From: an uncultured Flavobacteriaceae bacterium
Lineage (GTDB): Bacteria > Bacteroidota > Bacteroidia > Flavobacteriales > Flavobacteriaceae
DNA: 64,000 bases
Direction: 5' to 3'
Assembly (NCBI GenBank): GCA_947500385.1
Contig: CANMSA010000007.1
Coordinates: 1 to 64,000 of the forward strand
Positions 35,869-45,972 of this stretch are shown here, one piece after another. A program made the translations under genes and the position numbers. Below the pieces are notes generated by a model, which saw only the letters and a program-made list of their open reading frames with translations, was not told the origin of the DNA and made no database searches. Positions within the stretch are counted from its first letter, which is position 1. Each line of letters begins with the position of its first letter.

Positions 35869-36660
35869 ATGAAAAAAATTTACGTTATCATTTTTTTATT
35901 GGTTAGTCAGGTAACATTGCCTCAAAACGGCGGTGATAGCAAGGAATCCGTTTTTAAACCCGGGGAATGGCTCAAGTTTAGAATGCACTATGGGGTGCTG
36001 AATGCCAGCTATGCTACCTTACATGTAAAATCTGATAAAATAAACAATGTCCCCGTGTATCATGTAGTAGGAAAAGGGAAAACCACGGGTTGGGCAAGTA
36101 TCTTTTTTAAGGTAGATGACACCTACGAAAGTTATTTTGACAAGAAAGATGGCAAACCCTACAAGTTTATTCGCAAAATTAATGAAGGAGGCTATAAAAA
36201 AGATGTCGAAATAAACTTTGATCATAAGAAAGACAAGGCCGTCTTGAACGACAAGAAAAACAAGAAAGAATATGATTTTGATTTACAGGATGGTATTCAG
36301 GATTTAATCTCCGCGTTCTATTATTTGCGCAATAATTACGATCCGGATGATCTTGTGATTGGCGAGTCGGTAGATTTAAAAATGCTGTACGATGATGATG
36401 GTATTTTTAACTTTAAACTGAAGTATTTAGGAACACAAGTCCTAAAAACCAAGTTCGGTAAGGTAGAATGTTATAAATTTAGGCCTTTGGTACAGTCCGG
36501 GAGGGTTTTCAAAGAAAAAGAAAGCCTTTCTTTGTGGGTCTCCGCAGACGACAATCGAATTCCGATTCGAATCAAAGCAGACTTGGCCGTTGGGGCGATC
36601 AAGGCAGATTTGCACGCTTATAATGGACTGAAGCATCAGTTTAAAATTATAATGGATTAG
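35869..36660 (+). CDS. DUF3108 domain-containing secreted protein
   Basis: The protein has a signal peptide (MKKIYVIIFLLVSQVTLPQ) and one DUF3108 domain covering most of the mature 240 residues. Typical segments are FKPGEWLKFRMHYGVLNASYATL, VDDTYESYFDKKDGKPYKF, QDLISAFYYLRN and ESLSLWVSADDNRIPIRI. The predicted fold is a periplasmic beta-barrel-like sandwich. Its function is unknown. It is six bases upstream of the tryptophan dioxygenase gene and forms an operon with it and the M23 peptidase. Confidence 0.88.
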   Translation: MKKIYVIIFLLVSQVTLPQNGGDSKESVFKPGEWLKFRMHYGVLNASYATLHVKSDKINNVPVYHVVGKGKTTGWASIFFKVDDTYESYFDKKDGKPYKFIRKINEGGYKKDVEINFDHKKDKAVLNDKKNKKEYDFDLQDGIQDLISAFYYLRNNYDPDDLVIGESVDLKMLYDDDGIFNFKLKYLGTQVLKTKFGKVECYKFRPLVQSGRVFKEKESLSLWVSADDNRIPIRIKADLAVGAIKADLHAYNGLKHQFKIIMD

Positions 36661-36666
36661 CAATCA

Positions 36667-37644
36667 ATGGATGAACAGGAGCTTATAGCATCTCAAATTG
36701 AAAAACTAAAAGAAAAGTATAAAGATTCGGGCCAAGACCTTAATTCATATTTAGACGGCCTCCTATATCAACGTTATCTCACTTACTGGGACTATATACA
36801 CTTAGATACTTTGCTAAGTCTTCAAGTTCCCCGCACCTATTTTCCCGACGAGGAAATCTTCATCATGTACCACCAGATAACCGAGTTGTATTTTAAACTC
36901 ATTTTGCACGAGCAAAAGCAAATCGTGGATCATACTTCCCAACAACTTGATTTTTTAATAGAGAAAATACGAAGGATCAATAGTTACTATGAAGCACTAA
37001 TTTCCTCCTTTAGTATAATGATAAAAGGGATGGAACGCGAGCAGTTTCTCCAGTACCGTATGGCCCTCTTGCCGGCGAGTGGTTTTCAGTCTGCCCAGTA
37101 CCGAATGATCGAGATTTATTCCACGCCCTTGGAGAATCTGGTACACCATACGGAACGCCAGTTGTTCGATGCCTCGAATGGTATCGAAGAACTATATGAG
37201 CACATTTATTGGAAGAAGGGCGCTACCGATTTGGCTACGGGCGAAAAGACATTGACCTTGAAGCAATTTGAGTACCGATACACTCCACGTTTGATACGCA
37301 TTTCAAAACAAGTAGAAGGCCGCACGATCTATCATAAATTCTTACAATTACCCAAGGAAAAACAAGATAATAAAGCACTAATAAAGGCGTTAAAGACTCT
37401 AGACGTGAATGCAAATGTAAATTGGCCTTTAATGCATATGGGTTCGGCCCATCGTTATTTGGGCAAAGACAAACAGGAAATAGATGCGACCGGGGGCACG
37501 AATTGGAAAGAATATTTGCCTCCAAGTTTTCAAAAAGTCATTTTTTTTCCTGAACTATATTCAAAAGAAGAGTTAAATAATTGGGGGAAACAGTGGGTAG
37601 ACCATATCTTTAATCCCGATAAAGCGAAAAGCAAGAATGAATAA
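36667..37644 (+). CDS. Tryptophan 2,3-dioxygenase family protein
   Basis: This is a heme-dependent dioxygenase that opens the indole ring of tryptophan to N-formylkynurenine. Family segments are clear: YWDYIHLDTLLSLQ, EIFIMYHQITELYFKLILHE and, near the C-terminus, MGSAHRYLGKDKQEIDATGGT, which carries the proximal heme His. The 325 residues are longer than the classic 280-aa bacterial enzyme but match the Bacteroidetes type. No kynurenine formamidase or kynureninase gene is next to it. The end overlaps the M23 peptidase start by eight bases. Confidence 0.88.
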   Translation: MDEQELIASQIEKLKEKYKDSGQDLNSYLDGLLYQRYLTYWDYIHLDTLLSLQVPRTYFPDEEIFIMYHQITELYFKLILHEQKQIVDHTSQQLDFLIEKIRRINSYYEALISSFSIMIKGMEREQFLQYRMALLPASGFQSAQYRMIEIYSTPLENLVHHTERQLFDASNGIEELYEHIYWKKGATDLATGEKTLTLKQFEYRYTPRLIRISKQVEGRTIYHKFLQLPKEKQDNKALIKALKTLDVNANVNWPLMHMGSAHRYLGKDKQEIDATGGTNWKEYLPPSFQKVIFFPELYSKEELNNWGKQWVDHIFNPDKAKSKNE

Positions 37645-38917
37645 ATTATGGGGCATTGTCGTATTGTTAATGGCTGTTACGGCTTGTAAAAACGACAGAA
37701 CTACGGAACCCTCGAAAGAAATTACCGAGGTAAAACAGGTAGTTGAGAAGGTAATCACAAAACAATTTGGTTTCAACTTTGATAACTTCAAGGTAAAGGT
37801 CGATACGGTGAAGTGGGGCGATAGTTTTGGAGAGCTCATGCTTTCCCATAAGGTAGATTACCCTAAAATTGCCCAGGTATCGCAAGAATACAAGGACACC
37901 TTTGACGTTCGCAAAATTCGCGTAGGGAAACCCTATTTAATATTACAATCAAAAGATACTTCCGAAACGGCCCAAGTGTTCATCTATCAAAACGATCCGA
38001 TCAACTATACCGTTGTGGACTTTCGCGACGAGGTAGTCGCCTACAAGGAAAAGAAAGAGGTGAAATATGTGGAGCGAGAAGCTTCCGGAGTTATCGAAAC
38101 ATCCCTTTCCGAAGCCATTTTGGCACAGGGCATCGATTACAATGTAACCAATAACCTCTCTGAAGTATATGCATGGACAGTAGATTTCTTCAAACTTCAA
38201 AAAGGCGATAAGTTTAAGGTGATTTATAAGGAAAAATATATCAATGATTCTATTTACGCCGGGGCCGAGCCTATAGAAGCAGCTTATTTTGAACACAACG
38301 GCAGACCTATTTATGCGTTTGCGTATGAAAATGACTCCTTAAAAAGCATTGTGGACTATTTTGATGAAGAGGCGAACAACCTACGCAGGACATTTTTAAG
38401 AGCTCCTTTGAAATTTGGCAGAATGTCTTCCAGATATAATTTAAAAAGGAGAATACGGTATTACGGTAATAAGATACGGCCACACAGAGGAACGGATTAC
38501 GCTGCCCCCGTAGGAACGCCCATTCTGGCAACGGCAGACGGTACCGTCACCGAATCAACTAGAAGAGGGGGCAACGGTAAATATGTGAAGATTCGCCATA
38601 ACGGCACCTATTCTACCCAGTACCTCCATATGAAAAAGCAAAAAGTAAAGCGAGGGGAGTTTGTGCGACAGGGTGATGTGATCGGGTGGATCGGCATGAC
38701 CGGGAATACCAGCGGTCCGCATGTTTGTTATCGTTTTTGGAGAAATGGCCGACAAGTGGATCCCCTTAAGGAGGAATTGCCGAAAGCGGAACCCTTGGCC
38801 GAAACCTTGCAACCGGCGTACTTCGCGTATATTGAACCAATTCGGGCGCAGTTAGACTGTATGGTCTATCCCGATTTGCCCGAAGAAGCGGAAGAACTTC
38901 TTACGCTGAATCAATAA
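37637..38917 (+). CDS. M23 family peptidoglycan metallopeptidase, lipoprotein
   Basis: This is a predicted murein endopeptidase of the LytM/M23 type, with lipobox VTAC near residue 16. A long N-terminal region with OapA/LysM-like character precedes the catalytic domain (about residues 280-395). The first zinc motif HxxxD is in HRGTDYAAPVGTPI. The second motif, normally HxH, reads GPHVCYRFW, that is HxC; this substitution recurs in Bacteroidetes as far as I recall. The catalytic-side His is in TQYLHMKK. It probably trims peptide crosslinks in the periplasm. It is the last gene of the DUF3108/TDO unit. Confidence 0.9.
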   Translation: MNKLWGIVVLLMAVTACKNDRTTEPSKEITEVKQVVEKVITKQFGFNFDNFKVKVDTVKWGDSFGELMLSHKVDYPKIAQVSQEYKDTFDVRKIRVGKPYLILQSKDTSETAQVFIYQNDPINYTVVDFRDEVVAYKEKKEVKYVEREASGVIETSLSEAILAQGIDYNVTNNLSEVYAWTVDFFKLQKGDKFKVIYKEKYINDSIYAGAEPIEAAYFEHNGRPIYAFAYENDSLKSIVDYFDEEANNLRRTFLRAPLKFGRMSSRYNLKRRIRYYGNKIRPHRGTDYAAPVGTPILATADGTVTESTRRGGNGKYVKIRHNGTYSTQYLHMKKQKVKRGEFVRQGDVIGWIGMTGNTSGPHVCYRFWRNGRQVDPLKEELPKAEPLAETLQPAYFAYIEPIRAQLDCMVYPDLPEEAEELLTLNQ

Positions 38918-38968
38918 CACAGCCCATTACCATTTTGTTAAGTGTTCCCGATTTATTGGGATAATGGT

Positions 38969-38976
38969 TACTTTTG
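38969..38976 (+). promoter_or_regulatory. -7 element (TACTTTTG) of pgi
   Basis: Perfect TAnnTTTG match 52 bases before the pgi ATG. Confidence 0.5.
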
Positions 38977-39028
38977 CCGCTGCGTTACGCGAAAAAAGTA
39001 CACAGACCACAATCTTTAAAATCATCAC

Positions 39029-40666
39029 ATGGCACTTCAGAATACCGATCCTACAAACACCCCCAGTTGGAAAAAGCTTCAACAACAGTTCGAAGCTTCT
39101 AAGAACCAGCATTTAAAAGAGCTTTTTGAAGAAGATCCGGATAGGGCGGAGAAACTGAATATACAGTGGGAGGATTTCCTTGTCGACTTTTCCAAGAATA
39201 AGATCACTGAAGAAACTTTAGGATTATTACTGCAACTGGCCGACGAGGTGCATTTAAAAGATGCCATCAAAAAATATTTTGAAGGGGACACCATTAACCA
39301 GACGGAAGGACGTGCGGTATTGCATACGGCATTGCGCGCCAAAGAAGACGATACCGTTTTGGTCGATGGGGTGAATGTGGTGCCCGAAGTGTATCAAGTG
39401 AAAGAACACATTAAGGAATTTACCAATGCGGTGATTTCCGGAGCTAAAAAAGGTTTTACGGGAAAAGCGTTTACCGATGTGGTGAACATTGGGATCGGAG
39501 GGTCAGATTTAGGCCCGGCCATGGTAACCGAAGCATTGAAATTCTACAAAAATCATTTGAACGTTCATTTCGTCAGCAATGTCGATGGGGATCACGTCCA
39601 TGAAGTGCTAAGAGGGTTAAATGCGGAGACGACCCTTTTCGTGGTTGTTTCCAAAACCTTTACGACCCAAGAGACTTTGAGCAATGCCACAACCATTAAA
39701 AAATGGTTTTTACAGTATGGCACCCAGGCCGATATCGCGGCACATTTTGCTGCGGTTTCTACCAATACGGAAAAGATAGCTGAATTCGGAATTTCAGAAT
39801 CCAATGTCTTTCCTATGTGGGACTGGGTAGGGGGTCGCTTCTCTTTATGGAGTGCAGTAGGCCTTTCGATAGCCTTGGCAGTAGGTTATGACCATTTTGA
39901 TGCCTTGTTGAAGGGTGCGAATGCAATGGACGAACATTTTAAAACGTCTGATTTTGATCATAATATCCCCGTTGTATTGGCCATGTTGAGCATTTGGTAC
40001 AACAATTTTTACAAAGCCGAAACGGAGGCAATTATTCCGTACACCCAATACTTAAGCAGGTTTTCCGCCTATCTGCAACAAGGTATTATGGAAAGCAATG
40101 GGAAAAGTGTCTCTCGAGACGGTACCCGTGTTGGGTATGAGACCGGAACCATTATTTGGGGAGAACCGGGAACCAATTCACAACATGCCTTTTTTCAACT
40201 CATACATCAGGGAACAAAATTGATTCCAGCAGATTTTATCGGTTTTAAAAAATCCCTTTACGGGGAAACGGATCATCATGATAAGTTAATGGCGAACTTT
40301 TTTGCCCAGACCGAGGCATTAATGAATGGTAAAACTGCCGACCAGGTGCGCAGCGAGCTATCATCAAGAAAAATGCCAGAGGTGGAAATGGAAAAATTGG
40401 TGCCCTTTAAGGTGTTTGAAGGAAACAAGCCCACTAATACCATTTTAATCGAGCAACTTACCCCAAAAAGTCTCGGTGCTTTGATAGCACTTTATGAACA
40501 TAAGATTTTTGTTCAGGGCGTGGTTTGGAATATCTTTAGCTACGATCAATGGGGTGTCGAATTGGGCAAACAGCTTGCAGGGAATACCTTACAAGACATT
40601 CAGGGCTCTGAAATTGGTGATCATGACGGCTCCACATTGCATTTATTGCAAGCTTTTAAGAATTAA
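39029..40666 (+). CDS. pgi: Glucose-6-phosphate isomerase
   Basis: Pgi interconverts glucose-6-phosphate and fructose-6-phosphate. The family motifs are present: [74 protein letters not shown], and [18 protein letters not shown], which contains the catalytic His; the base Glu is in MESNGK. The length of 545 aa is standard for the long bacterial type. It has its own -7 element, and the next gene also has a promoter, so it is probably transcribed alone. Confidence 0.97.
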   Translation: MALQNTDPTNTPSWKKLQQQFEASKNQHLKELFEEDPDRAEKLNIQWEDFLVDFSKNKITEETLGLLLQLADEVHLKDAIKKYFEGDTINQTEGRAVLHTALRAKEDDTVLVDGVNVVPEVYQVKEHIKEFTNAVISGAKKGFTGKAFTDVVNIGIGGSDLGPAMVTEALKFYKNHLNVHFVSNVDGDHVHEVLRGLNAETTLFVVVSKTFTTQETLSNATTIKKWFLQYGTQADIAAHFAAVSTNTEKIAEFGISESNVFPMWDWVGGRFSLWSAVGLSIALAVGYDHFDALLKGANAMDEHFKTSDFDHNIPVVLAMLSIWYNNFYKAETEAIIPYTQYLSRFSAYLQQGIMESNGKSVSRDGTRVGYETGTIIWGEPGTNSQHAFFQLIHQGTKLIPADFIGFKKSLYGETDHHDKLMANFFAQTEALMNGKTADQVRSELSSRKMPEVEMEKLVPFKVFEGNKPTNTILIEQLTPKSLGALIALYEHKIFVQGVVWNIFSYDQWGVELGKQLAGNTLQDIQGSEIGDHDGSTLHLLQAFKN

Positions 40667-40741
40667 CATATTGGTTTTATAATTCTTAACAACCTCTAAT
40701 AACTTCCTGTTTTCCAGCGTTCACCGGTGCCAAATTTATGT

Positions 40742-40749
40742 TAAATTTG
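40742..40749 (+). promoter_or_regulatory. -7 element (TAAATTTG) of the TonB receptor gene
   Basis: Perfect match that would give a leader of about 80 bases. A second, one-mismatch element (CACTTTTG, near 40799-40806) lies closer to the start codon. Confidence 0.45.
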
Positions 40750-40836
40750 CGCGAGCTAATTTAACATTGGCTTAATGTAAAAGGACGAAAAATACCGCAC
40801 TTTTGCGCAAATTAAGCAAACAAAAAACACGAGAAC

Positions 40837-43563
40837 ATGAAACAGAAGTATTTTGCACTGGTAGCGTTTTTTATGACCGCCATTGCTTTTTCGCAGGGTA
40901 CCATCACAGGATCGGTAACCGACGGTGAACTGGGAGGACCACTTCCAGGGGCCAGTATTATGGTCGAAGGAACTACCAATGGGGTTTCGACCGATTTTGA
41001 TGGTAATTTTACCATTGATGTAGTAGAAGAAAGCGGAGTTTTAGTGGTATCCTACATAGGTTTTACTACTAAAAAGGTACCGTATTCTTCTTATGGGAAT
41101 ATAGGGGCGATCAATCTTGACCCCGATGCCCAGGAACTAGAAGGTGTGATTGTAACAGGGGTACAAGATATCGCCAAGGATCGTAAAACGCCGGTAGCGG
41201 TTTCTACGATTAAAGCTGCTGAAATTCAATCAAAACTGGGGTCTCAGGAATTCCCTGAAATCCTCAATACCACTCCTTCTATCTATGCTACTAAAACAGG
41301 TGGTGGATTTGGAGACGCACGTATCAATATTCGTGGTTTTGACACGAATAATTCCGCAGTAATGATCAACGGTGTACCTGTGAACGATATGGAAAATGGT
41401 CGTGTTTTCTGGAGTAACTGGGCCGGGCTTGCAGATGTAACTTCTGCCATTCAGGTTCAAAGGGGTCTTGGATCATCCAAATTGGCAATTTCCTCTGTGG
41501 GAGGTACCATTAACGTCGTAACTAAAACCTCACAAAATGCCCAAGGAGGTGTTTTAGGAGCCACCGTAGGGAACGACGGGTATGTTAAAACGCTGGCATC
41601 GTACTCAACAGGATTGTTGGAAAACGGATTTTCCGCTTCACTTTTTTTAAGTAGAACCGGGGGGAACATGTATGCGGATGGAACCAACTTTGAAGGATAC
41701 AATTTTTTCTTAGGGCTTGGTTATACGACTGACAAGCATAGCTTGGAGTTCATGGTCACTGGAGCACCGCAATGGCACCATCAAAGAAGTTTTGCGCCCT
41801 CTATCGCCGATTACATCGAATATGGTGATGGTGATGGTGAACCCAACAGAAGGTACAATGGTGATTGGGGATTCCGTGACGGGGAAGAATTCAACTTTAG
41901 AAGAAACTTTTACCACAAGCCAGTGATTAGTTTAAACTGGGAATGGGAAGTTGGTGATAAGAGCACCTTGCAAACTTCTGCCTATGCGTCCTTTGGTCGT
42001 GGTGGTGGAACAGGAGAAATTGGTGAAATTGGAGGCCGGCGTCAGTTTGCTTTGCCAAGAGATGCCAACGGGCTTGTACGTGTAGATGATATCGTTGCTT
42101 TTAACAGCGGGCAAACCGTAGCGGACTTCAATAACGGAAATCCAAGGGAACAAATTGACGGTTTGTTCGTAAACAATAGCGATAGAAACCCGAACGAAGA
42201 AAATACCAACGGTATTTCTAGAAGAGCTTCAGTGAACTCCCATAACTGGTTTGGTTTGTTGGCAAACCTGAACAATCGTATCAGCGACAAACTTACGATT
42301 GATTTTGGGGTAGATTTAAGAAGATATAAAGGATTCCATTACCGAAGGGTTAATGACCGTTTGGGAGGGGATGTGTATCAGCAAACAGATGATGCGAACA
42401 ATCCTCTAGGTGAAGGTGCTTCGAATCTATTTTTTGAAACATACGATGCCAACCAGCCTTGGTGGGTATTTGGTAACATCGATGACGAAGAGAAAATCGA
42501 TTACTACAATATCGGTTATGTAAACTGGTTGGGCGTCTTTGGTCAGGTAGAGTATAACTTTACCGAAAATATTACCGGTTTCGTTCAAGGAGCCTTGTCG
42601 AATCAAGGATTCTCGCGTGAAGAGCTTTTTGGCGAAACACCTCCTGCACAGACCGACTATGAGAACATCCTAGGAGGGAACATCAAAGGGGGACTTAACT
42701 GGAACATTGATGAGCACCACAATCTGTTTGCCAATGGTGGTTTCTACTCAAAGCAGCCTTTGTTCGATGCAGTATTCTTAAACTTTAGTAATACGGTTAA
42801 CCCAAACCTTACGAATGAGAAAGTTGTAGGTGTTGAATTGGGTTATGGGTACCGAAGTGCTAAACTTAGGGCGAATGTGAACTTATACCGTACTAGTTGG
42901 AAAGACCGGTTCGAGTCTGTAGGTGCTACCTTTAACGCGGGTGAACCGGATGAAATTAGAGGAAACGCCAACCTTTTGGGCATTACGCAAGTACACTCAG
43001 GGCTTGAAATCGATGCACAATTCCGCGCAACGAATCAATTAAGATTTAACGGAATGATCTCCATCGGAAACTGGGAATACCAAGACAATGTAACGGCTAC
43101 CTTCTTTGATAACGATCAGGCACCGATTATTGTAGATGGGGTAGAGCAAACCGAAACCTTGGAGCTAGATGGGGTTAAAGTAGGTGATGCTGCTCAATTC
43201 ACGGCTTTTATAGGAGTAGATTATAGCATTATCGAAAACCTTAGTGTAGATTTAGGATATCGATATGCCGACAATCTGTATGCAGATTTTGATGCAACCG
43301 ATGTTGGCCCTGATGGCGCCTTGAAATTGCCTTCTTTTGGTTTGGCCGATGCCGGGATTGCCTATAGTTTGCCTTTTGGAGACAAGTTATTGAGTCTACG
43401 TCTAAATGTGAACAACTTGTTCGATACGACCTATATCGCAGAATCGGATACCAACCGTTTCGTAGAGGCAGGTGATGAAACCTATGATGGTATCAATGTA
43501 AGCAACCGGGTGTTTTTCGGATTCGGAAGAACTTGGAACGTAAGCGCTCGATTTAACTTCTAA
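40837..43563 (+). CDS. TonB-dependent receptor with carboxypeptidase-regulatory-like domain
   Basis: This outer-membrane importer has a signal peptide (MKQKYFALVAFFMTAIAFSQ), a beta-sandwich regulatory-like domain (GTITGSVTDGELGGPLPGAS to about residue 95), a plug (RINIRGFDTNNSAVMINGVPVNDMEN, then VQRGLGSSKLAISSVGGTINVVT) and a large barrel ending WNVSARFNF. No SusD partner is next to it, so it is a stand-alone receptor; its substrate is unknown. Its plug resembles that of the receptor at 45992, suggesting the same subfamily. A strong terminator follows. Confidence 0.92.
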   Translation: MKQKYFALVAFFMTAIAFSQGTITGSVTDGELGGPLPGASIMVEGTTNGVSTDFDGNFTIDVVEESGVLVVSYIGFTTKKVPYSSYGNIGAINLDPDAQELEGVIVTGVQDIAKDRKTPVAVSTIKAAEIQSKLGSQEFPEILNTTPSIYATKTGGGFGDARINIRGFDTNNSAVMINGVPVNDMENGRVFWSNWAGLADVTSAIQVQRGLGSSKLAISSVGGTINVVTKTSQNAQGGVLGATVGNDGYVKTLASYSTGLLENGFSASLFLSRTGGNMYADGTNFEGYNFFLGLGYTTDKHSLEFMVTGAPQWHHQRSFAPSIADYIEYGDGDGEPNRRYNGDWGFRDGEEFNFRRNFYHKPVISLNWEWEVGDKSTLQTSAYASFGRGGGTGEIGEIGGRRQFALPRDANGLVRVDDIVAFNSGQTVADFNNGNPREQIDGLFVNNSDRNPNEENTNGISRRASVNSHNWFGLLANLNNRISDKLTIDFGVDLRRYKGFHYRRVNDRLGGDVYQQTDDANNPLGEGASNLFFETYDANQPWWVFGNIDDEEKIDYYNIGYVNWLGVFGQVEYNFTENITGFVQGALSNQGFSREELFGETPPAQTDYENILGGNIKGGLNWNIDEHHNLFANGGFYSKQPLFDAVFLNFSNTVNPNLTNEKVVGVELGYGYRSAKLRANVNLYRTSWKDRFESVGATFNAGEPDEIRGNANLLGITQVHSGLEIDAQFRATNQLRFNGMISIGNWEYQDNVTATFFDNDQAPIIVDGVEQTETLELDGVKVGDAAQFTAFIGVDYSIIENLSVDLGYRYADNLYADFDATDVGPDGALKLPSFGLADAGIAYSLPFGDKLLSLRLNVNNLFDTTYIAESDTNRFVEAGDETYDGINVSNRVFFGFGRTWNVSARFNF

Positions 43564-43582
43564 GAGTGGCCTTAAAATAATT

Positions 43583-43613
43583 AAAACCCTGACCATAGCG
43601 TCAGGGTTTTTTT
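43583..43613 (+). terminator. Intrinsic terminator after the TonB receptor
   Basis: A 10-bp stem AAAACCCTGA/TCAGGGTTTT is followed by a T run, 20 bases after the stop. Confidence 0.92.
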
Positions 43614-43654
43614 ATGCCCAAAAATCAGTACATTTAAAACGTAAAACAATCATT

Positions 43655-44095
43655 ATGTACGAGACTATTCAAACACTGCATTCCTATTTGGCCTATATTG
43701 TGTTGGCCTTGTTATTCTTAGCCGTTGCCAACGCTTTGATCGGCTGGATGGGCAATAAAATTTTCAACCTTTCCAAAGACTATCGACTAAGCCTATTTAC
43801 CTTGATTTTGTCCCATATTCAACTGGTGGTAGGGCTTATTTTGTTCTTTGTATCGGCCAACGGGTTCAAGGCGATACAAACCTTGGGTATGGGTGGTTTA
43901 AACGCACCTTCTCGATTATTGGCCGTTGAGCATCCGTTTATCAATATTGTTGCAATTGTGTTGATTACCATCGGTTGGTCGCGCCATAAAAAGTTTATGG
44001 AAGGAAAAAAGAAATTCAAAAGCATCGCGATTTTTTATGGGTTGGGCCTCTTGTGCATTCTGAGTCGCATTCCTTGGGGGCAGTGGTTCAATTAG
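43655..44095 (+). CDS. Four-helix membrane protein of unknown function
   Basis: Four hydrophobic segments (LAYIVLALLFLAVANALIGW, LFTLILSHIQLVVGLILFFV, VEHPFINIVAIVLITIGW, IAIFYGLGLLCILSRIPWG) make this an integral membrane protein of 146 aa. His residues near helix ends (TLHSYL, LSHIQL, VEHPF) recall small cytochrome-b-like proteins, under which name such proteins are sometimes annotated; heme binding is not shown. It lies between the receptor terminator and the DUF1080 gene. Confidence 0.7.
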   Translation: MYETIQTLHSYLAYIVLALLFLAVANALIGWMGNKIFNLSKDYRLSLFTLILSHIQLVVGLILFFVSANGFKAIQTLGMGGLNAPSRLLAVEHPFINIVAIVLITIGWSRHKKFMEGKKKFKSIAIFYGLGLLCILSRIPWGQWFN

Positions 44096-44207
44096 AACAC
44101 CCGTTTGAAAAATTTCTTCGAAGGCGGAAATCTAAAGAAGGCTGAAATCTCAATAAGGTGCAAATCCTCGGACTTCCACCTACCATAAATGCTAAAACCA
44201 ATTCAAT

Positions 44208-44795
44208 ATGAATAAAATACTCTTTTTTACGGTCGTTCTTTTTTCGTCCTGTATGTCAGGACAAAAGTCACTCTTTAATGGCGAAGACCTTTCCGGTTGG
44301 GTCGTATATGGTACCGAACTGTGGTACGTAGAAGATGGGTTATTGGTATGTGAGAGTGGTCCCGACGAACAATATGGGTATTTGGGAACCGAAAAACACT
44401 ACAAAAACTTTGAATTGACGTTGGAGTTCAAACAAGAAGCCGATGGCAATAGCGGTGTTTTTATTCGTTCCACGGTAGAAGGGACCAAGGTAAGCGGATG
44501 GCAAGTAGAAGTGGCGCCGCCAGGACATGATACGGGCGGGGTGTATGAATCGTATGGTCGTGGTTGGTTGATCAAACCGGCACCTGAAAAAGACAAAGCC
44601 CTAAAAAAGGGGGAATGGAACCAGCTGAAAATCAGGGTAGAGGGCGCAACAATCACTTCCTGGCTCAATGGTACCGAAATGATTACCCTGACGGACGAAA
44701 AAATTGGTGCCGGTGAAGGCGGTATCGCCCTACAAATCCACGATGGTGGCGGTATTAAAGTAAAGTGGCGCAATATTCAGATTACGGAGTTGTAG
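44208..44795 (+). CDS. DUF1080 (3-keto-disaccharide hydrolase-like) lipoprotein
   Basis: A signal peptide with lipobox LFSSC precedes a single DUF1080 domain, a concanavalin-like beta-jelly roll related to glycoside-binding folds. The hallmarks are present: SLFNGEDLSGWVVYG at the start, NFELTLEFKQEADGNSGVFIRS, GWQVEV, KKGEWNQLKIRVEG and GGIALQIHDGGG..KWRNIQI at the end. Some family members hydrolyse 3-keto-glycosides; the substrate here is unknown. It is convergent with the EEP nuclease gene, seven bases away. Confidence 0.88.
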   Translation: MNKILFFTVVLFSSCMSGQKSLFNGEDLSGWVVYGTELWYVEDGLLVCESGPDEQYGYLGTEKHYKNFELTLEFKQEADGNSGVFIRSTVEGTKVSGWQVEVAPPGHDTGGVYESYGRGWLIKPAPEKDKALKKGEWNQLKIRVEGATITSWLNGTEMITLTDEKIGAGEGGIALQIHDGGGIKVKWRNIQITEL

Positions 44796-44802
44796 TTTAA
44801 TG

Positions 44803-45891
44803 CTAGTACTTGGTTTCTAATTTTTGATATGGACCGGTTTTTTGTTTTGGTACTGCTTTTTTGATCAAGTAGAGATAAACAGGAAAATGATCACTATACC
44901 CGCCCGTATAGCTGCCGCCCGCATAGGTGCGAAACGGATACCCCTTGTACCTGCCTTTTTTGGTGATAAGATAAGGCGCATCGTACACCGCCGCTTTCCA
45001 GAATTTGTAGGTGCCCTCTTTCGGTTTGATAAGGCTGCTGGTAAGAAAGATTTGATCAAATAAATTCCACTGATCTCGGTAGGCCAACGAACCAATTCCT
45101 TTTCTAAAAAGCTGTTCCATGGGGTTGAACAAGTCTCCTTCTTCCAAACCTTCTTTTTTCCGCTTGGTCTGCAGTACTTTTTTAAGGCTATCATTGGTAG
45201 GGTCGTCATTTAAATCGCCCATACTAATGATTTTTGCCGTAGCATTGCGCCTTTGTATCGAATCGATGATACGTTTGTTTAACTCGGCCGCTGCCATACG
45301 ATTGGGCCTACTTCGCGCCTCACCGCCACTTCTAGAGGGCCAATGATTCACAATAAAGTATATTTCTTCATTGTCTAGCAAGCCACTAACCACCAATTGG
45401 TCTCGCGTATAGTTCCTTATTCCCGGTTCGTCGAACAACAACAGGCGATGGCTCGCCCAGGAAACGGGTAAAAACACCCCCTTTTTGTACAACAAGGCCA
45501 CATCGATTCCCCGTTCATCCGGAGAATCATAGTGAATAATACCATAGTCTTTTTGGGCGAGATTCGGATGGTGCACAAGATCTTCGATTACCTGTAAGTT
45601 CTCCACTTCGCAAATACCGATAACATCTGGTGAGCTTCCGGTAGCCATGCGTCCGATCTGAGAAAGTACCATTGAAATATTGGAAAGCTTTTGCTCATAC
45701 CGTGCTTGTGTCCATTGATCTTTTCCCTTTGGGGTACGGTCATCGTCAAAGGTGAGCGAATCATTTTCGATGTCGAAAAGGTTTTCAACATTGTAAAAGG
45801 CGACCGTACGAATTTTATAGAGGGTCTGTCCATGTACAAAGGAAGCCGAAAATAGTATTAGTAGGAAACAAAATAACGGAACTCTGATCAT
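44803..45891 (-). CDS. Secreted endonuclease/exonuclease/phosphatase (EEP) family protein
   Basis: This is an exported DNase I-like enzyme. A signal peptide (MIRVPLFCFLLILFSASFVHG) precedes the EEP core: AFYNVENLFDIEND (metal-side Asn/Glu), GICEVENLQVIED (catalytic Glu), NHWPSRSGGEARSRPNR, ISMGDLNDDPTND and the final SDHFPVYLYL with the active-site Asp-His. Both nucleases and phosphatases share these residues; the NHWPSRSGG segment is typical of secreted bacterial nucleases. I use the ATG at 45891 instead of the track start at 45963. It is divergent from the TonB receptor at 45992, sharing a 100-bp intergenic region. Confidence 0.88.
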   Translation of the reverse strand: MIRVPLFCFLLILFSASFVHGQTLYKIRTVAFYNVENLFDIENDSLTFDDDRTPKGKDQWTQARYEQKLSNISMVLSQIGRMATGSSPDVIGICEVENLQVIEDLVHHPNLAQKDYGIIHYDSPDERGIDVALLYKKGVFLPVSWASHRLLLFDEPGIRNYTRDQLVVSGLLDNEEIYFIVNHWPSRSGGEARSRPNRMAAAELNKRIIDSIQRRNATAKIISMGDLNDDPTNDSLKKVLQTKRKKEGLEEGDLFNPMEQLFRKGIGSLAYRDQWNLFDQIFLTSSLIKPKEGTYKFWKAAVYDAPYLITKKGRYKGYPFRTYAGGSYTGGYSDHFPVYLYLIKKAVPKQKTGPYQKLETKY

Positions 45892-45964
45892 ATGGGATTG
45901 GCTTTGATGTAATGATCTAGCAAGATAAATTTCTAGACTGCATGCATCCTGCAGTGGCGCCATT

Positions 45965-45972
45965 TATATTTG
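45965..45972 (+). promoter_or_regulatory. -7 element (TATATTTG) of the second TonB receptor gene
   Basis: Perfect TAnnTTTG match 19 bases before the ATG. Further upstream, near 45930-45955, an ACTGCA...TGCAGT inverted repeat lies between the divergent EEP nuclease and receptor genes. Confidence 0.55.
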
